DNA of 64,000 nucleotides from DAOUJI01 sp965197415 (GTDB lineage Bacteria; Chloroflexota; Dehalococcoidia; Lucifugimonadales; JAGWBF01), in contig OZ240207.1 in assembly GCA_965197415.1 (NCBI GenBank), positions 2,480,001 to 2,544,000 of the forward strand. The letters are read 5' to 3'. Positions 25,605 through 33,824 of this stretch are shown piece by piece. The notes below the pieces were generated by a model that was not told the DNA's origin, did not search any database, and worked only from the letters and a program-made list of their open reading frames with translations. The translations under genes and the position numbers were made by a program. Positions within the stretch are counted from its first letter, which is position 1, and every line of letters begins with the position of its first letter.

Positions 25605-26063
25605 ATGGAAGCATCGTCCGTATCCCACATCGCAATGTGCGTTAGAGACCTGGACAAGTCTCTGGCGTTCTACCGGGACGCCCTGGGCATGACTGTGACC
25701 TTGGACCAGGTGCAGGACACGACCCGGGGAGGGCTGCCCTTCACATACAAGCACGCGCGGGCGACCCGCCGCACTGTTCACTTGAGGTATGGCGGAGCAA
25801 GCTCATTGCCCTTCCTGGTCATTACCAATCACCCCGGAGAGGAGCCGGACGGAGAACCCATCAAGCTGGACCAAGTGGGCATCAGCCACATCTCCTTTAC
25901 GGTGCCCGACACCAAGGCGCTGGCCGAGAACCTACAGTCCAAGGGCTATGAACTGGCTGCGCCTCTGGACGCCTTCTCCAACGCCGAGGGCAACGTGGGC
26001 AGCATATTCGTCTACGACCCCGACGGCATCCTGGTCCAGTTCGACAAGGACAGCGGTGGCTGA
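25605..26063 (+). CDS. VOC/glyoxalase-family protein
   Basis: 152 aa from the ATG at 25605, which has GGAGG 7 nt upstream; an in-frame upstream ATG adds a non-conserved leader. Two beta-alpha-beta-beta-beta modules of the vicinal-oxygen-chelate fold are seen: VSHIAMCVRDLDKSLAFYRDALGM (6-29) and VGISHISFTVPDTKAL (about 92-107). Metal-ligand candidates are His8 and the second-module His; the usual C-terminal Glu is Gln (ILVQFDKD), so metal binding may be altered. The family includes glyoxalase I, dioxygenases and resistance proteins; the substrate is unknown. Confidence 0.82.
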   Translation: MEASSVSHIAMCVRDLDKSLAFYRDALGMTVTLDQVQDTTRGGLPFTYKHARATRRTVHLRYGGASSLPFLVITNHPGEEPDGEPIKLDQVGISHISFTVPDTKALAENLQSKGYELAAPLDAFSNAEGNVGSIFVYDPDGILVQFDKDSGG

Positions 26064-26107
26064 TGCTTCACGGTGCCTAAGGCCCCGTAACTGGGAGAAA
26101 GTTTGAC

Positions 26108-26419
26108 ATGAACGTTAGAAACCGGATGCGTCCCGTGCATCCGGGAGAGATTTTGGGTGAAGAGCTTGAGGAGCTGAACATGTCGGCCAACTCCCTGGCC
26201 AAGGCGTTGGTCGGAACGACCAACCGGATCACGGCCATACTGAACGGCCAACGGGGCATCACCGCTGACACAGCCTTGCGGTTGGCTCGGTATTTGGGGA
26301 CAACACCGCAGCTGTGGCTGAACCTTCAGAATGCTTTCGAGCTGCGCGTGGCGGAAACCACGTCGGCTAAGGACGTTGAGGAACAAGTGCAACCTCGGGA
26401 GACGGCGCAGGTTTCCTAA
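26108..26419 (+). CDS. higA: HigA/VapI-family HTH antitoxin-like regulator, no toxin partner
   Basis: 103 aa with the HigA opening RMRPVHPGEILGEELEEL and an XRE helix-turn-helix (SANSLAKALVGTTNRITAILNGQRGI). The family represses its own operon and neutralises an RNase toxin HigB, which normally lies directly upstream. Here the upstream gene is a VOC protein ending 44 bp before, and no HigB-like frame is present on either side, so it is an orphan regulator or a remnant. A C-terminal tail of about 20 residues after the HTH is unstructured. Confidence 0.85.
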   Translation: MNVRNRMRPVHPGEILGEELEELNMSANSLAKALVGTTNRITAILNGQRGITADTALRLARYLGTTPQLWLNLQNAFELRVAETTSAKDVEEQVQPRETAQVS

Positions 26420-26553
26420 CCTATACGGCTACGGCGTTTTGCGCCTTACGCCGCTATGGCGTACAATTTCCTCGTGGCGTTATGGAAACCGACGGCATGG
26501 TCATCCGGTTACTGTAGACAGATTCCGGCCAACTATGCTCCTAATCCCGAAAT

Positions 26554-27795
26554 ATGACGAGTCAGTCAACTGAAAGGCGGCGCGAGTTGAAGTTTGCATT
26601 ACTGTTTGAAATCCAAGGACCGAAAGACGACGACGGAGGCTACGACACTCACACCCTCTATAAGAATACCTTGGAGCAGTGCGCCTTCGCCGACGAGATG
26701 GGGTTCGACGGCCTCTGGTTCACTGAGCACCACTTCTTGACAGGCTTCTGCGAGTCCCCTTGCCCGGAGGTCTTCTTCGGGGCGCTCAGCCAGCGTACCA
26801 AGCGGGTGCGCATTGGCTTCGGGGTTTCCATCCTCCCGTACCACCACCCTGTCCGCGTGGCCGAACGGGTGGCAATGGTGGACCACCTCACTGACGGCCG
26901 TGTGGAGTTCGGCACGGGCCGCTCCAACCCCTATGAGCAGACGGGCATGGGAGTGGACCCCAGGGAAACCCGCAGCCTGTGGGACGAGTCCATCCGGATG
27001 ATTCCCAGGATATGGGAGCCGGGAGAGTTCTCCTGGGAAGGCGTCAACTGGAACGTTCCGGCACGGAACGTCCTGCCCAAGCCCTACCAGAAGCCCCACC
27101 CTCCCATGTGGCTGGCCTGCCAACAGCCCGAGTCCTACCAGTTGGCGGCGGAAAAGGGCCTGGGGGTCCTTGCCAATAACCCCTATGCCCCTGGGATACT
27201 CGAGCAGTACGTACAGGCATATCGTGAGACCGTTGCGAACTGCGATCCAGTAGGAGCTTTCGTCAACAACCAGTGGTCCAGCAACGTATTCGCCTACTGC
27301 GGTGACAACGACCGGGAAGCACGGGACCTTTGCGCCGATTCCATGAAGACCTTTTTCGGGCCGGACAAGCCGTATATTCGGGGCCGAATCGACGCCTACG
27401 AGCAGCTTCTCGCCGCATGGGGAGAAGTCCCCGACCACCTGCAAAACGACTTCACCCGGTGGATTAGGTACTCGGACGAAGACACGCAGAACAAGGCCGA
27501 AGAAGCGGGGTTGAACCTGGACACGGGCCCCAACGCCGCCCGCCATGCTATGCAACGCTTGGACCCCGACACACTCGTGGAGCGGGGAGTTATTATCGGC
27601 GGCAACCCGGAAACCTGCATAGCGGGCGTCCGCAAGTACCAGGAAATCGGCGTGGACCAGATCATGATGATCATGCAAACGGAGACAATCTCCCACGAGA
27701 GGATGATGAGCTCCATCGAGATGTTCGGCAAGCACGTCTTTCCGGTGATCCGGGAAGAGGAAAAAGCCAAGGCGGCAGCTTCCGCCCGCGCCTAA
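26554..27795 (+). CDS. LLM-class flavin-dependent oxidoreductase (luciferase-like) 3
   Basis: 413 aa. ADEMGFDGLWFTEHHFLTGF, FGVSILPYHHPVRVAERVAM and GRVEFGTGRSNPYEQ are luciferase-like barrel motifs; GGNPETCIAGVRKYQEIGVDQIMM is the usual C-terminal strand pair. It resembles alkanal- and limonene-monooxygenase-like subfamilies of about 400 aa. The start is uncertain: the ATG at 26554 gives a basic leader, and TTG at 26587 would begin at LKFALLFEIQ. It is followed 19 bp later by a tiny membrane protein. The substrate is unknown. Confidence 0.88.
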   Translation: MTSQSTERRRELKFALLFEIQGPKDDDGGYDTHTLYKNTLEQCAFADEMGFDGLWFTEHHFLTGFCESPCPEVFFGALSQRTKRVRIGFGVSILPYHHPVRVAERVAMVDHLTDGRVEFGTGRSNPYEQTGMGVDPRETRSLWDESIRMIPRIWEPGEFSWEGVNWNVPARNVLPKPYQKPHPPMWLACQQPESYQLAAEKGLGVLANNPYAPGILEQYVQAYRETVANCDPVGAFVNNQWSSNVFAYCGDNDREARDLCADSMKTFFGPDKPYIRGRIDAYEQLLAAWGEVPDHLQNDFTRWIRYSDEDTQNKAEEAGLNLDTGPNAARHAMQRLDPDTLVERGVIIGGNPETCIAGVRKYQEIGVDQIMMIMQTETISHERMMSSIEMFGKHVFPVIREEEKAKAAASARA

Positions 27796-27814
27796 CCACA
27801 CTCTTGTGGACTCG

Positions 27815-27934
27815 ATGCGGGATAGCGTTTCAAAAGGGTTTGGGCAGGGTTGCGGGATAGCCTTAGGTTGCTCGACGGCGATACTTATCGCAATAGTGAT
27901 AGTTCTGATTTTGATGTTCGTTGGAGGGGAGTAG
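27815..27934 (+). CDS. Small single-pass membrane protein, 39 aa
   Basis: An intact 39-codon frame from ATG 27815 to TAG 27932-27934. It reads as a short polar, glycine/cysteine-rich head (SKGFGQGCGIALGCS) followed by a 17-residue all-hydrophobic helix of Ile/Leu/Val and an acidic end. This amphipathic head plus one membrane helix is the pattern of real bacterial small membrane proteins and not of chance frames in GC-rich DNA. It lies between the luciferase-like gene and an unknown gene, all on the plus strand. A GTG 9 bp upstream is an alternative start. Function is not known. Confidence 0.5.
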   Translation: MRDSVSKGFGQGCGIALGCSTAILIAIVIVLILMFVGGE

Positions 27935-27971
27935 ACAGCGAGCCGTTCTCCATCCACTAGCCGTAGGTACG

Positions 27972-28361
27972 ATGACTCAACAACTGGAACCGTGGGCGCT
28001 GAAAGCCGTCGCCGATACTGCATTGGAGCGGGCGTCAGGACAGCTTCGCGACCTACTGAAGGACCTGGCCGCCCGACTTGACCCGTTCCCGGCCTTCGAA
28101 GGAATGCAGACCATCCAGGCCGTGGAGGTGGAGCCCAAGGGTTTCCGCGCCCCTGACAAGGGCTGCGTGGTGGTATGCGAGGACGGGGAGTTCTACGACC
28201 TGAACCTGCAGCTAATCGCCGGACCCACGGCTGACATGCCCGTGGACCAGGTGGACAACTTCAAACCCCTGGACCTGCCTCCTCATGAATACGTTCCCTA
28301 CGCCTACGCCGCCATAGAGGCCCTGACAAGGGAGTTGGAGACCCGGGGCGCGTCTACCTGA
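27972..28361 (+). CDS. Conserved-looking hypothetical protein, 129 aa
   Basis: 129 aa from ATG 27972; a TTG at 27921 would add 17 residues. It is soluble, acidic, with an N-terminal helix (LKAVADTALERASGQLRDLLKDLAARLD) and a beta-rich middle (VEVEPKGF...CVVVCEDGEFYDLNLQLI). I do not recognise the family. It converges on ffh with an 8-bp overlap of the 3' ends. Coding is supported by codon use and by the lack of any better frame in the interval. Confidence 0.65.
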   Translation: MTQQLEPWALKAVADTALERASGQLRDLLKDLAARLDPFPAFEGMQTIQAVEVEPKGFRAPDKGCVVVCEDGEFYDLNLQLIAGPTADMPVDQVDNFKPLDLPPHEYVPYAYAAIEALTRELETRGAST

Positions 28362-29682
28362 ACATCTTCATAAGGGCGGCGGGCCCCCGTGCGGTGGAGA
28401 GCTGTTTCATAAGCTTCTGGGCCTGCCGGAACTGGTTCATAAGCTGGTTCACGTCCTGGGGAGTCACGCCGCTGCCCATAGCGATGCGCCGCCGCCGTCG
28501 TCCGTTGAGCAGACCAGGGTTGCGCCGCTCCTGGGGAGTCATGGACTGGATGATGGCCTCGAACCTCACAAGCTGGCGCTCGTCGAACTCGCCGGCGGGC
28601 ATCCGGTTCTTCACTGCTGAGAAGCCCGGCACCATGTCCAGCAGTTGGGAGACCCCCATGCGCTTCACGCTCTGGAATTGCTCCAGGAAGTCCTCCAAGT
28701 TGAAGGAGGCCGTGCGAACCTTCCGCTCCAGTTCCTTGGCCTTGGCCTCATCCACGCCCTGCTGCGCCTTCTCGATTAGGGAAAGCACATCTCCCATGCC
28801 AAGAATTCGGGAGGCCATCCGGTCAGGATAAAAGGGTTCCAGGGCATCGGACCGCTCGCCCACGCCCACGTATTTGATGGGAACGCCGGTGACCTGCGTG
28901 ATGGATATGGCGGCGCCGCCCCGGGCGTCGCCGTCCAGCTTGGTCAGGACCAGGCCTGTAAGCCCCACCCGCTGATGGAATTCCTGGGCCGAATTCACGG
29001 CGTCCTGCCCCGTCATGGCGTCCACGACCAACAAGGTCTCCGAGGGTGATACGGCCTTGCGTATGTCCTCAAGCTCCCGCATGAGCTCGTCGTCGACGTG
29101 CAGGCGTCCACTGGTGTCGATGATGGCCCACGTGCAGCCTGTGCGTTCGGCCTGCTCGATTCCCGCCTTGACCACCTTTACCGGCGTGGAAGACTGGTCC
29201 TCCCTGTACACGGGGATGTCCAGCTGCTTGCCCAGGGTCTCCAGCTGCTCGATGGCCGCCGGACGCCGCAGGTCTGCCGCAATGAGCATGGGACGTCCCC
29301 CGTCCTGCCTGAGCCGAGCGGCCAGCTTGGATGCCGTAGTGGTTTTTCCCGATCCCTGCAAGCCCACCAGCATTAGGACTGTGGGCGGTTTACCCGATGG
29401 GTTGAGCTTGGAGTCGCCGCCGGTGAGGACCGCCGTGAGCTCCTCGTTGACTATCTTGACAACCTGCTGGCCGGGGTTCAGGCTCTCCAGTGCCTCGACG
29501 CCGACAGCGCGCTCCCTGACCCGGTTCACCAGGTCCCTGGCCACCTTGAAGTTGACGTCGGCTTCCAGTAGGGCCAGGCGCACCTGCCGCAGGGCCTCGT
29601 CCACGTCCTTTTCGGTGAGTCTGCCTCTAGCCGTGAGGCGGCTGAATATCCCCGTCAGCCTTTCGGTAAGGTTCTCAAACAA
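28354..29682 (-). CDS. ffh: Signal recognition particle GTPase Ffh
   Basis: 442 aa. N domain (1-95), G domain with P-loop GLQGSGKT (107-114), DTSGR and TKLDGDARGG, and methionine-rich M domain (about 300-442) with the RNA-binding RRRRRIAMGSG motif and the following PQDVNQLMNQF helix. Ffh binds signal sequences of nascent membrane proteins with the 4.5S RNA and docks to FtsY. The length is usual for the family. No SRP RNA gene was recognised nearby. The gene is transcribed away from the FAD oxidase gene, with a 158-bp divergent spacer. Confidence 0.97.
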   Translation of the reverse strand: MFENLTERLTGIFSRLTARGRLTEKDVDEALRQVRLALLEADVNFKVARDLVNRVRERAVGVEALESLNPGQQVVKIVNEELTAVLTGGDSKLNPSGKPPTVLMLVGLQGSGKTTTASKLAARLRQDGGRPMLIAADLRRPAAIEQLETLGKQLDIPVYREDQSSTPVKVVKAGIEQAERTGCTWAIIDTSGRLHVDDELMRELEDIRKAVSPSETLLVVDAMTGQDAVNSAQEFHQRVGLTGLVLTKLDGDARGGAAISITQVTGVPIKYVGVGERSDALEPFYPDRMASRILGMGDVLSLIEKAQQGVDEAKAKELERKVRTASFNLEDFLEQFQSVKRMGVSQLLDMVPGFSAVKNRMPAGEFDERQLVRFEAIIQSMTPQERRNPGLLNGRRRRRIAMGSGVTPQDVNQLMNQFRQAQKLMKQLSTARGPAALMKMFR

Positions 29683-29780
29683 TGGGTCACTCCTGGCTAT
29701 TTGGACCTGAATCGATTGTAAGGACGTAGGCGCAGAGGGGTCAAGCCGCCTATGCGGGCCCCGAAGGGGCGGAACGCCGC

Positions 29781-29810
29781 TTTACACCCCCGGTTTACGG
29801 CCCATACAAT
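29781..29810 (+). promoter_or_regulatory. Sigma70-type promoter for the FAD oxidase gene
   Basis: TTTACA (29781-29786) and TACAAT (29805-29810) are separated by 18 nt, about 30 nt before the ATG at 29841, with an AAGGA-like site in between. Confidence 0.55.
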
Positions 29811-29840
29811 CCGACTGAAAGGCTCGGCAAGGATTGAATT

Positions 29841-31028
29841 ATGACGTACAGATCAGCGGATGTGGTCGTAATTGGCGGCGGGGTCAACGGAACGAGCATA
29901 GCCATGCACCTGTCCCGAATGGGGGCGGGCAAGGTCCTGTTGGTGGAGAAGGGAGGCCTGGCCAGCGGCGCCAGCGGGAGGTCGGGAGCGATGGTCCGCG
30001 AACACTATCTGCACCCGACGCTGGTCAAGATGGCGATGGAGGCCAGCGACATATTCCACAATTTCCGAGACGCGGTGGGAGGAGACGCTCGGTTCGTAGA
30101 GACCGGAAGGCTGCTGTTGTTTGATGAGCGGGATGAAGCGGCGGCCCGGGCCAACGTAGAGATGAACCGGGCGCTCGGAGTGGAAATTTATAACCTCAGC
30201 CCGTCCGAAGTCTTGGAGACTGTCCCGCAAATATGCCTGGACAACGTCGTTGTTGGAGTCTATGAGCCAAACTCCGGATACGCGGACCCGATGGCCACAA
30301 CCTACGCATATGCGGAGCAAGCGAAGAACCACGGGGCGGCCATTCTAACTGGGTGCGCAGTTACAAGCATCAAAACCTCAGGGGGAAGGGTCGTCGGTGT
30401 GGAGACGGACCACGGGCTGATTGAAGCCGACGCTGTTGTGGCGGCGACCGGACCCTGGGCCAACCAGTTGGCCGCGCCGCTGGGCGAGACTTTCCCTATC
30501 ACCCCCATCAGAGTGCAGATGGTGCACCTCCGGCGTCCGCCGGCGCTGGAGTCGCTGACAACAAACATAATTGACTACACGACCGGCGGATACTTCCGGG
30601 TAAACGACGGGTTCAACACGTTGGTAGGGGGCGAGGCCTTGGAGGACATGAAAGAAGTCGTGAACCCGGACGCTTTCGGCCTGAACGCCGACCATGACAC
30701 GATCACACGGTTCTGGGACCGTGCTAAGCTGCGGTTTCCCGATTTCGGCGCGGCGACGCCCCTGGGTGGATACGGTTCTCTCTACGACATGACCCCGGAC
30801 GGCAACCCGGTCTTGGACGCGTCGGGAGTCGTTGAGGGACTGTACTGGGCGGTCGGCTTCAGCGGACACGGGTTCAAGCTGTCGCCGGTGGTGGGGCGGA
30901 TGGTGGCGGAATTCGTGTTGCACGGCGAGAGCAAAGACCATCCGATTCGTGCTTTTAGGGCAAGCCGTTTCGCCGAGGGAGACCTTCTGGACGCCGAACA
31001 CCCCTACGAAGGCATGATGCACCAGTAG
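29841..31028 (+). CDS. FAD-dependent amine/amino-acid oxidase (DAO/SoxB type)
   Basis: 395 aa. The N-terminal FAD-binding motif GGGVNG (12-17) and the glutamate of strand 2 (LLVEKG), then ASGRSGAMVREHY, belong to the D-amino-acid-oxidase/sarcosine-oxidase-beta superfamily. The C-terminal motif YWAVGFSGHGFKLSPVVGRM is diagnostic for the sarcosine/dimethylglycine dehydrogenase branch. The enzyme oxidises an N-methyl or primary amine with FAD. No sarcosine oxidase alpha/gamma/delta genes are adjacent, so it acts as a single-subunit enzyme or with a remote partner. CoA-transferase genes follow on the same strand after 126 bp, probably from their own ribosome-binding site AGGAGG. Confidence 0.85.
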   Translation: MTYRSADVVVIGGGVNGTSIAMHLSRMGAGKVLLVEKGGLASGASGRSGAMVREHYLHPTLVKMAMEASDIFHNFRDAVGGDARFVETGRLLLFDERDEAAARANVEMNRALGVEIYNLSPSEVLETVPQICLDNVVVGVYEPNSGYADPMATTYAYAEQAKNHGAAILTGCAVTSIKTSGGRVVGVETDHGLIEADAVVAATGPWANQLAAPLGETFPITPIRVQMVHLRRPPALESLTTNIIDYTTGGYFRVNDGFNTLVGGEALEDMKEVVNPDAFGLNADHDTITRFWDRAKLRFPDFGAATPLGGYGSLYDMTPDGNPVLDASGVVEGLYWAVGFSGHGFKLSPVVGRMVAEFVLHGESKDHPIRAFRASRFAEGDLLDAEHPYEGMMHQ

Positions 31029-31154
31029 CGGCGCAGGTCCTGAGTGTTCCACCAACGGCTGGGCCGACGGCTTGCCTTGCGCTGACGGCAACGGTTTTCC
31101 CTACTCCTACACCCTGATAGAATGCCCCCGTAACATCCTTTCGTAGGAGGGGGC

Positions 31155-31832
31155 ATGCCGCCTCCGAGCAAAGTCTACGGCTCGCCGGAAGAGGCTGTGG
31201 CCGACGTCCAGGACGGCGCATCAATATTGGTGGCCGGGTATGGGGAGCCGGGCGCCCCTCAACGTCTTGTACGGGCCTTGGCGGCCAAGGGCGTGTCCGG
31301 GTTGACCTGCATCAGCGGTCCCTGGTATGGCAGAAACCCGGCGCTTTACGACGTGCCTCGCCTCGTCATAGGGGGCCAGGTGTCCAGGGCGATAACCTCC
31401 ACTCCGCTGTATCCCGACACATTAGCCCCCGTACTGGAAATGTGGAAGTCGGGAAAGCTGGAACTGGACATTGTGCCCGCTGGGATTCTGGCGGAGCGCA
31501 TCAGGGCCGGCGGCGCCGGCCTGGGCGGGACATATCTGCCCAACCAAGAAGAATACGATGACTTGGAGTCCACAACCATTGACGGCTCCACGTACACATT
31601 GCACACCCCTCTAACGGCGGACTTCGCATTCCTGCGCGCCCACGTGGCCGACACCCTGGGCAACCTGGTGTACCTCAGGGAGCAGCGCAACTGGAATCCC
31701 ATAATGGCTATGTCCGCCCGCGTCGTCATCGCCGAAGTGGACGGCGTCGTCCAACAGGGAGAACTGGACGGTGAGCTTATAATCACCCCAGGCATATTCG
31801 TGGACCGAATCGTGCCGGCGGGAGAGGGCTGA
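31155..31832 (+). CDS. Family I CoA-transferase, alpha subunit
   Basis: 225 aa from an ATG preceded by TAGGAGG. The alpha-subunit fold opens with a short helix then GASILVAGYGEPGAPQRLVRAL, equivalent to the VGGFGLCGIPENLI segment of 3-oxoacid CoA-transferases, and GTLAER-type motif is seen as GILAERIRAGGAGLGG. It needs a beta subunit carrying the active-site Glu; one begins 3 bp downstream as the N-terminal half of a fused protein. The pair moves CoA between an organic acid and an acyl-CoA; the substrate is unknown. Confidence 0.85.
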   Translation: MPPPSKVYGSPEEAVADVQDGASILVAGYGEPGAPQRLVRALAAKGVSGLTCISGPWYGRNPALYDVPRLVIGGQVSRAITSTPLYPDTLAPVLEMWKSGKLELDIVPAGILAERIRAGGAGLGGTYLPNQEEYDDLESTTIDGSTYTLHTPLTADFAFLRAHVADTLGNLVYLREQRNWNPIMAMSARVVIAEVDGVVQQGELDGELIITPGIFVDRIVPAGEG

Positions 31833-31835
31833 CAC

Positions 31836-33242
31836 ATGCCCGACCGCATCAGCCGGGAACTTATGTACTGGCGGGTGGCCGCCGAACTGCCGCCGGGCGG
31901 TGTGGTTGGCTTGGGCCCGTCCCTTCCCCAGTCCATTCCAGGCTACGTTCCGTCGGACCTAGGCGTGGTCTTCTTGTCCGAAAGCGGGCTGATTGGCCCG
32001 GCAAGAGAAGCCCGGGCTCGAGGGAGGACGACCAACCCGGCGGAGTCGGCCGCAGCCGCTCTGGGGCTGGGCGGAATGGCTGCCACACCCATAGAGGTGT
32101 TCGGAGCGGCTCGCAGCGGGCGGCTGGAAGTTGCGGTTATAGAAGCATCCCAGGTTTCCGAAACAGGCGCCATAGCCGACCGGATGGCCGAAGACGGGTG
32201 GCCCACCCCAACCAACGATATGGCCCTGGGCGCCCGAAAGACCATCGCCCTGATGGAACACACGACCCTCATGGGAGAGCCACGGATACGCTCCCAGTGC
32301 ACCCTGCCCTCGTCAGGGCCCGGCGTCGTGGACTTGATCGTTACCGACGCCGCCGTGATCGCCGTAACCGCCGGCGGACTCAGGCTGGAGGAGACGGCTC
32401 CAGGCTGGACCGCCGATGACGTACAAGCCATCACCGATGTGAACCTGATTCACTCCCCCAGTTTAAGGGAGATGTCCTTTGGGCGGCTTTCAGGGCAGGC
32501 TTCCGGAAAGGTGTTTCCGTCAGCTGATGCGGCCCTTGCCGATGTCCACGACGGGGCCATCGTCATGCTGGACGGGTTCGCAGGACCCGGCGGTATGGCC
32601 CAACACCTCATCGTTGCATTGAGGGACCAGGGCGCCAAAGGGCTCACGATGATATCCAACACGGCCGGCATAGCGCGGGTGACTTCCTTTGGCACGCCTC
32701 CCGGCTACCGGCCCATCGACCACAGCCTGCTGGTGGACAACGGACAGATACACAAGGCCATCGCATCATTCCCAGTGTCGCCCTCGCCCAGACGACCCTC
32801 GTCTTTCGAGCTGGCATACCAGCGAGGAGAGGCCGAGTTGGAGTTGTCGCCTCAGGGAACTCTGGCCGAGCGAATCAGGACCGGCGGCTACGGCATAGGG
32901 GGCTTCTACACTCCTACCGGCGTCGGAACCCAGATTGCCGAGGGGAAGAAAACTATAGAAAGGGACGGTCGGACCTATGTGCTGGAGAGGGGACTCTGGG
33001 CCGACTTCGCCCTTATCCGGGCCTACAAGGCAGACACCCGGGGAAACCTGGTCTACAAAGGCACGTCCCGCAACTTCAACTCGGTGATGGCCCCGGCGGC
33101 GAGGGTAACAGTCGTGGAAGTGGACGAGATAGTGGAGCCGGGTCAGCTGGACCCCGACGCTATAGTGACACCAGGCGTTTTCGTTCACCGCATCGTGCAG
33201 AGGCCTGCTGACTTCTCTCCCTATGAGCAAGTAGACGGCTAG
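31836..33242 (+). CDS. Fused family I CoA-transferase: beta domain then alpha domain
   Basis: A 468-aa in-frame fusion. Residues 1-215 are a beta subunit with FLSESGLIG (catalytic Glu49) and LIVTDAAVIAVT; residues 225-468 are an alpha subunit with DGFAGPGGMAQHLIVAL, SNTAGIARV, and GTLAERIRTGGYGIGGFYTPTGVGT. Normal two-domain CoA-transferases are alpha-beta; this order is reversed, as expected if a beta gene fused with the alpha gene of the next pair. Its beta half lacks the usual NAGG/SFF segment and is diverged, so activity with alpha subunit 31155-31832 is not certain. The partner for its alpha half appears to be the beta gene at 35166, now separated by an IS110. Confidence 0.85.
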   Translation: MPDRISRELMYWRVAAELPPGGVVGLGPSLPQSIPGYVPSDLGVVFLSESGLIGPAREARARGRTTNPAESAAAALGLGGMAATPIEVFGAARSGRLEVAVIEASQVSETGAIADRMAEDGWPTPTNDMALGARKTIALMEHTTLMGEPRIRSQCTLPSSGPGVVDLIVTDAAVIAVTAGGLRLEETAPGWTADDVQAITDVNLIHSPSLREMSFGRLSGQASGKVFPSADAALADVHDGAIVMLDGFAGPGGMAQHLIVALRDQGAKGLTMISNTAGIARVTSFGTPPGYRPIDHSLLVDNGQIHKAIASFPVSPSPRRPSSFELAYQRGEAELELSPQGTLAERIRTGGYGIGGFYTPTGVGTQIAEGKKTIERDGRTYVLERGLWADFALIRAYKADTRGNLVYKGTSRNFNSVMAPAARVTVVEVDEIVEPGQLDPDAIVTPGVFVHRIVQRPADFSPYEQVDG

Positions 33243-33547
33243 GCCAGTTTCCCGAAAACCATTCCGGCGAACCCGGTCAGCAGCGGCGGCCATGTGCGTT
33301 CGAGCACAGGCAGGGCCCGATGGTCGCCCGGAAGCCCCAGCCACAATACGAAAGCGGCGATCGTAAAGGCCGCAACCAGCCAGAAGGCCATCCTGAACTC
33401 AAAGGTATAGCCTTGCTCTTCCGGACCCTCCGCCGGACCGCCCGGCGTTGAGGAAGCGTCCTGCCTTCTTTCGCTCCCCTTCGGTCCTAACGACTTGACC
33501 GGTGGCTTTGGATACAACAATCGTCTCGACGCCCCATCTGGGGTCAA
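33239..33547 (-). CDS. Possible small membrane protein
   Basis: A 102-codon frame whose last 60 codons look coding: a hydrophilic segment, one clear membrane helix (AFWLVAAFTIAAFVLWLGL) and a second weaker hydrophobic stretch to the C-terminus. The first 40 codons are Pro/Gly/Arg-rich and may not be translated; a start near 33400 is equally possible. Its stop overlaps the stop of the fused CoA-transferase gene by 4 bp in convergent orientation. No family was recognised. From 33548 to 33824 nothing convincing was seen. Confidence 0.4.
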   Translation of the reverse strand: MTPDGASRRLLYPKPPVKSLGPKGSERRQDASSTPGGPAEGPEEQGYTFEFRMAFWLVAAFTIAAFVLWLGLPGDHRALPVLERTWPPLLTGFAGMVFGKLA

Positions 33548-33824
33548 CTCCCCGCATCAGCCCCATCAGCCGCAGCCACATTGTCCTGCACCCGGCCCTC
33601 CGAACGGCCCAGTCCAGCGAGACCGCCCTGCCTTGGCTGCGCTTGGAAATCAACCATATCATCGCTTATCAATCCCTAACTTAGATTCTAAGGAGCCTGT
33701 TCCAGACCCGTCCATCACGGGATGTCTCACTTAGTGTCTGAACTAGGGTGCATTCACATTAATGCCCAACGCGGGCGCCGAAACTCCATAATCTGCCATG
33801 CGCCCAGGTTTGAGGACAAGGATC

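Noticed and set aside
26599..28023. 474-codon open frame on the minus strand opposite the third luciferase-like gene
   Set aside because: It lies antisense to a gene with clear family motifs, has no ribosome-binding site and reads as His/Val/Gly-rich sequence without any domain; it is a shadow of codon bias.
33399..33662. 87-codon minus-strand frame with Trp/Arg-rich sequence
   Set aside because: Overlaps the better candidate small membrane protein in another frame; no motif or ribosome-binding site, so left out.
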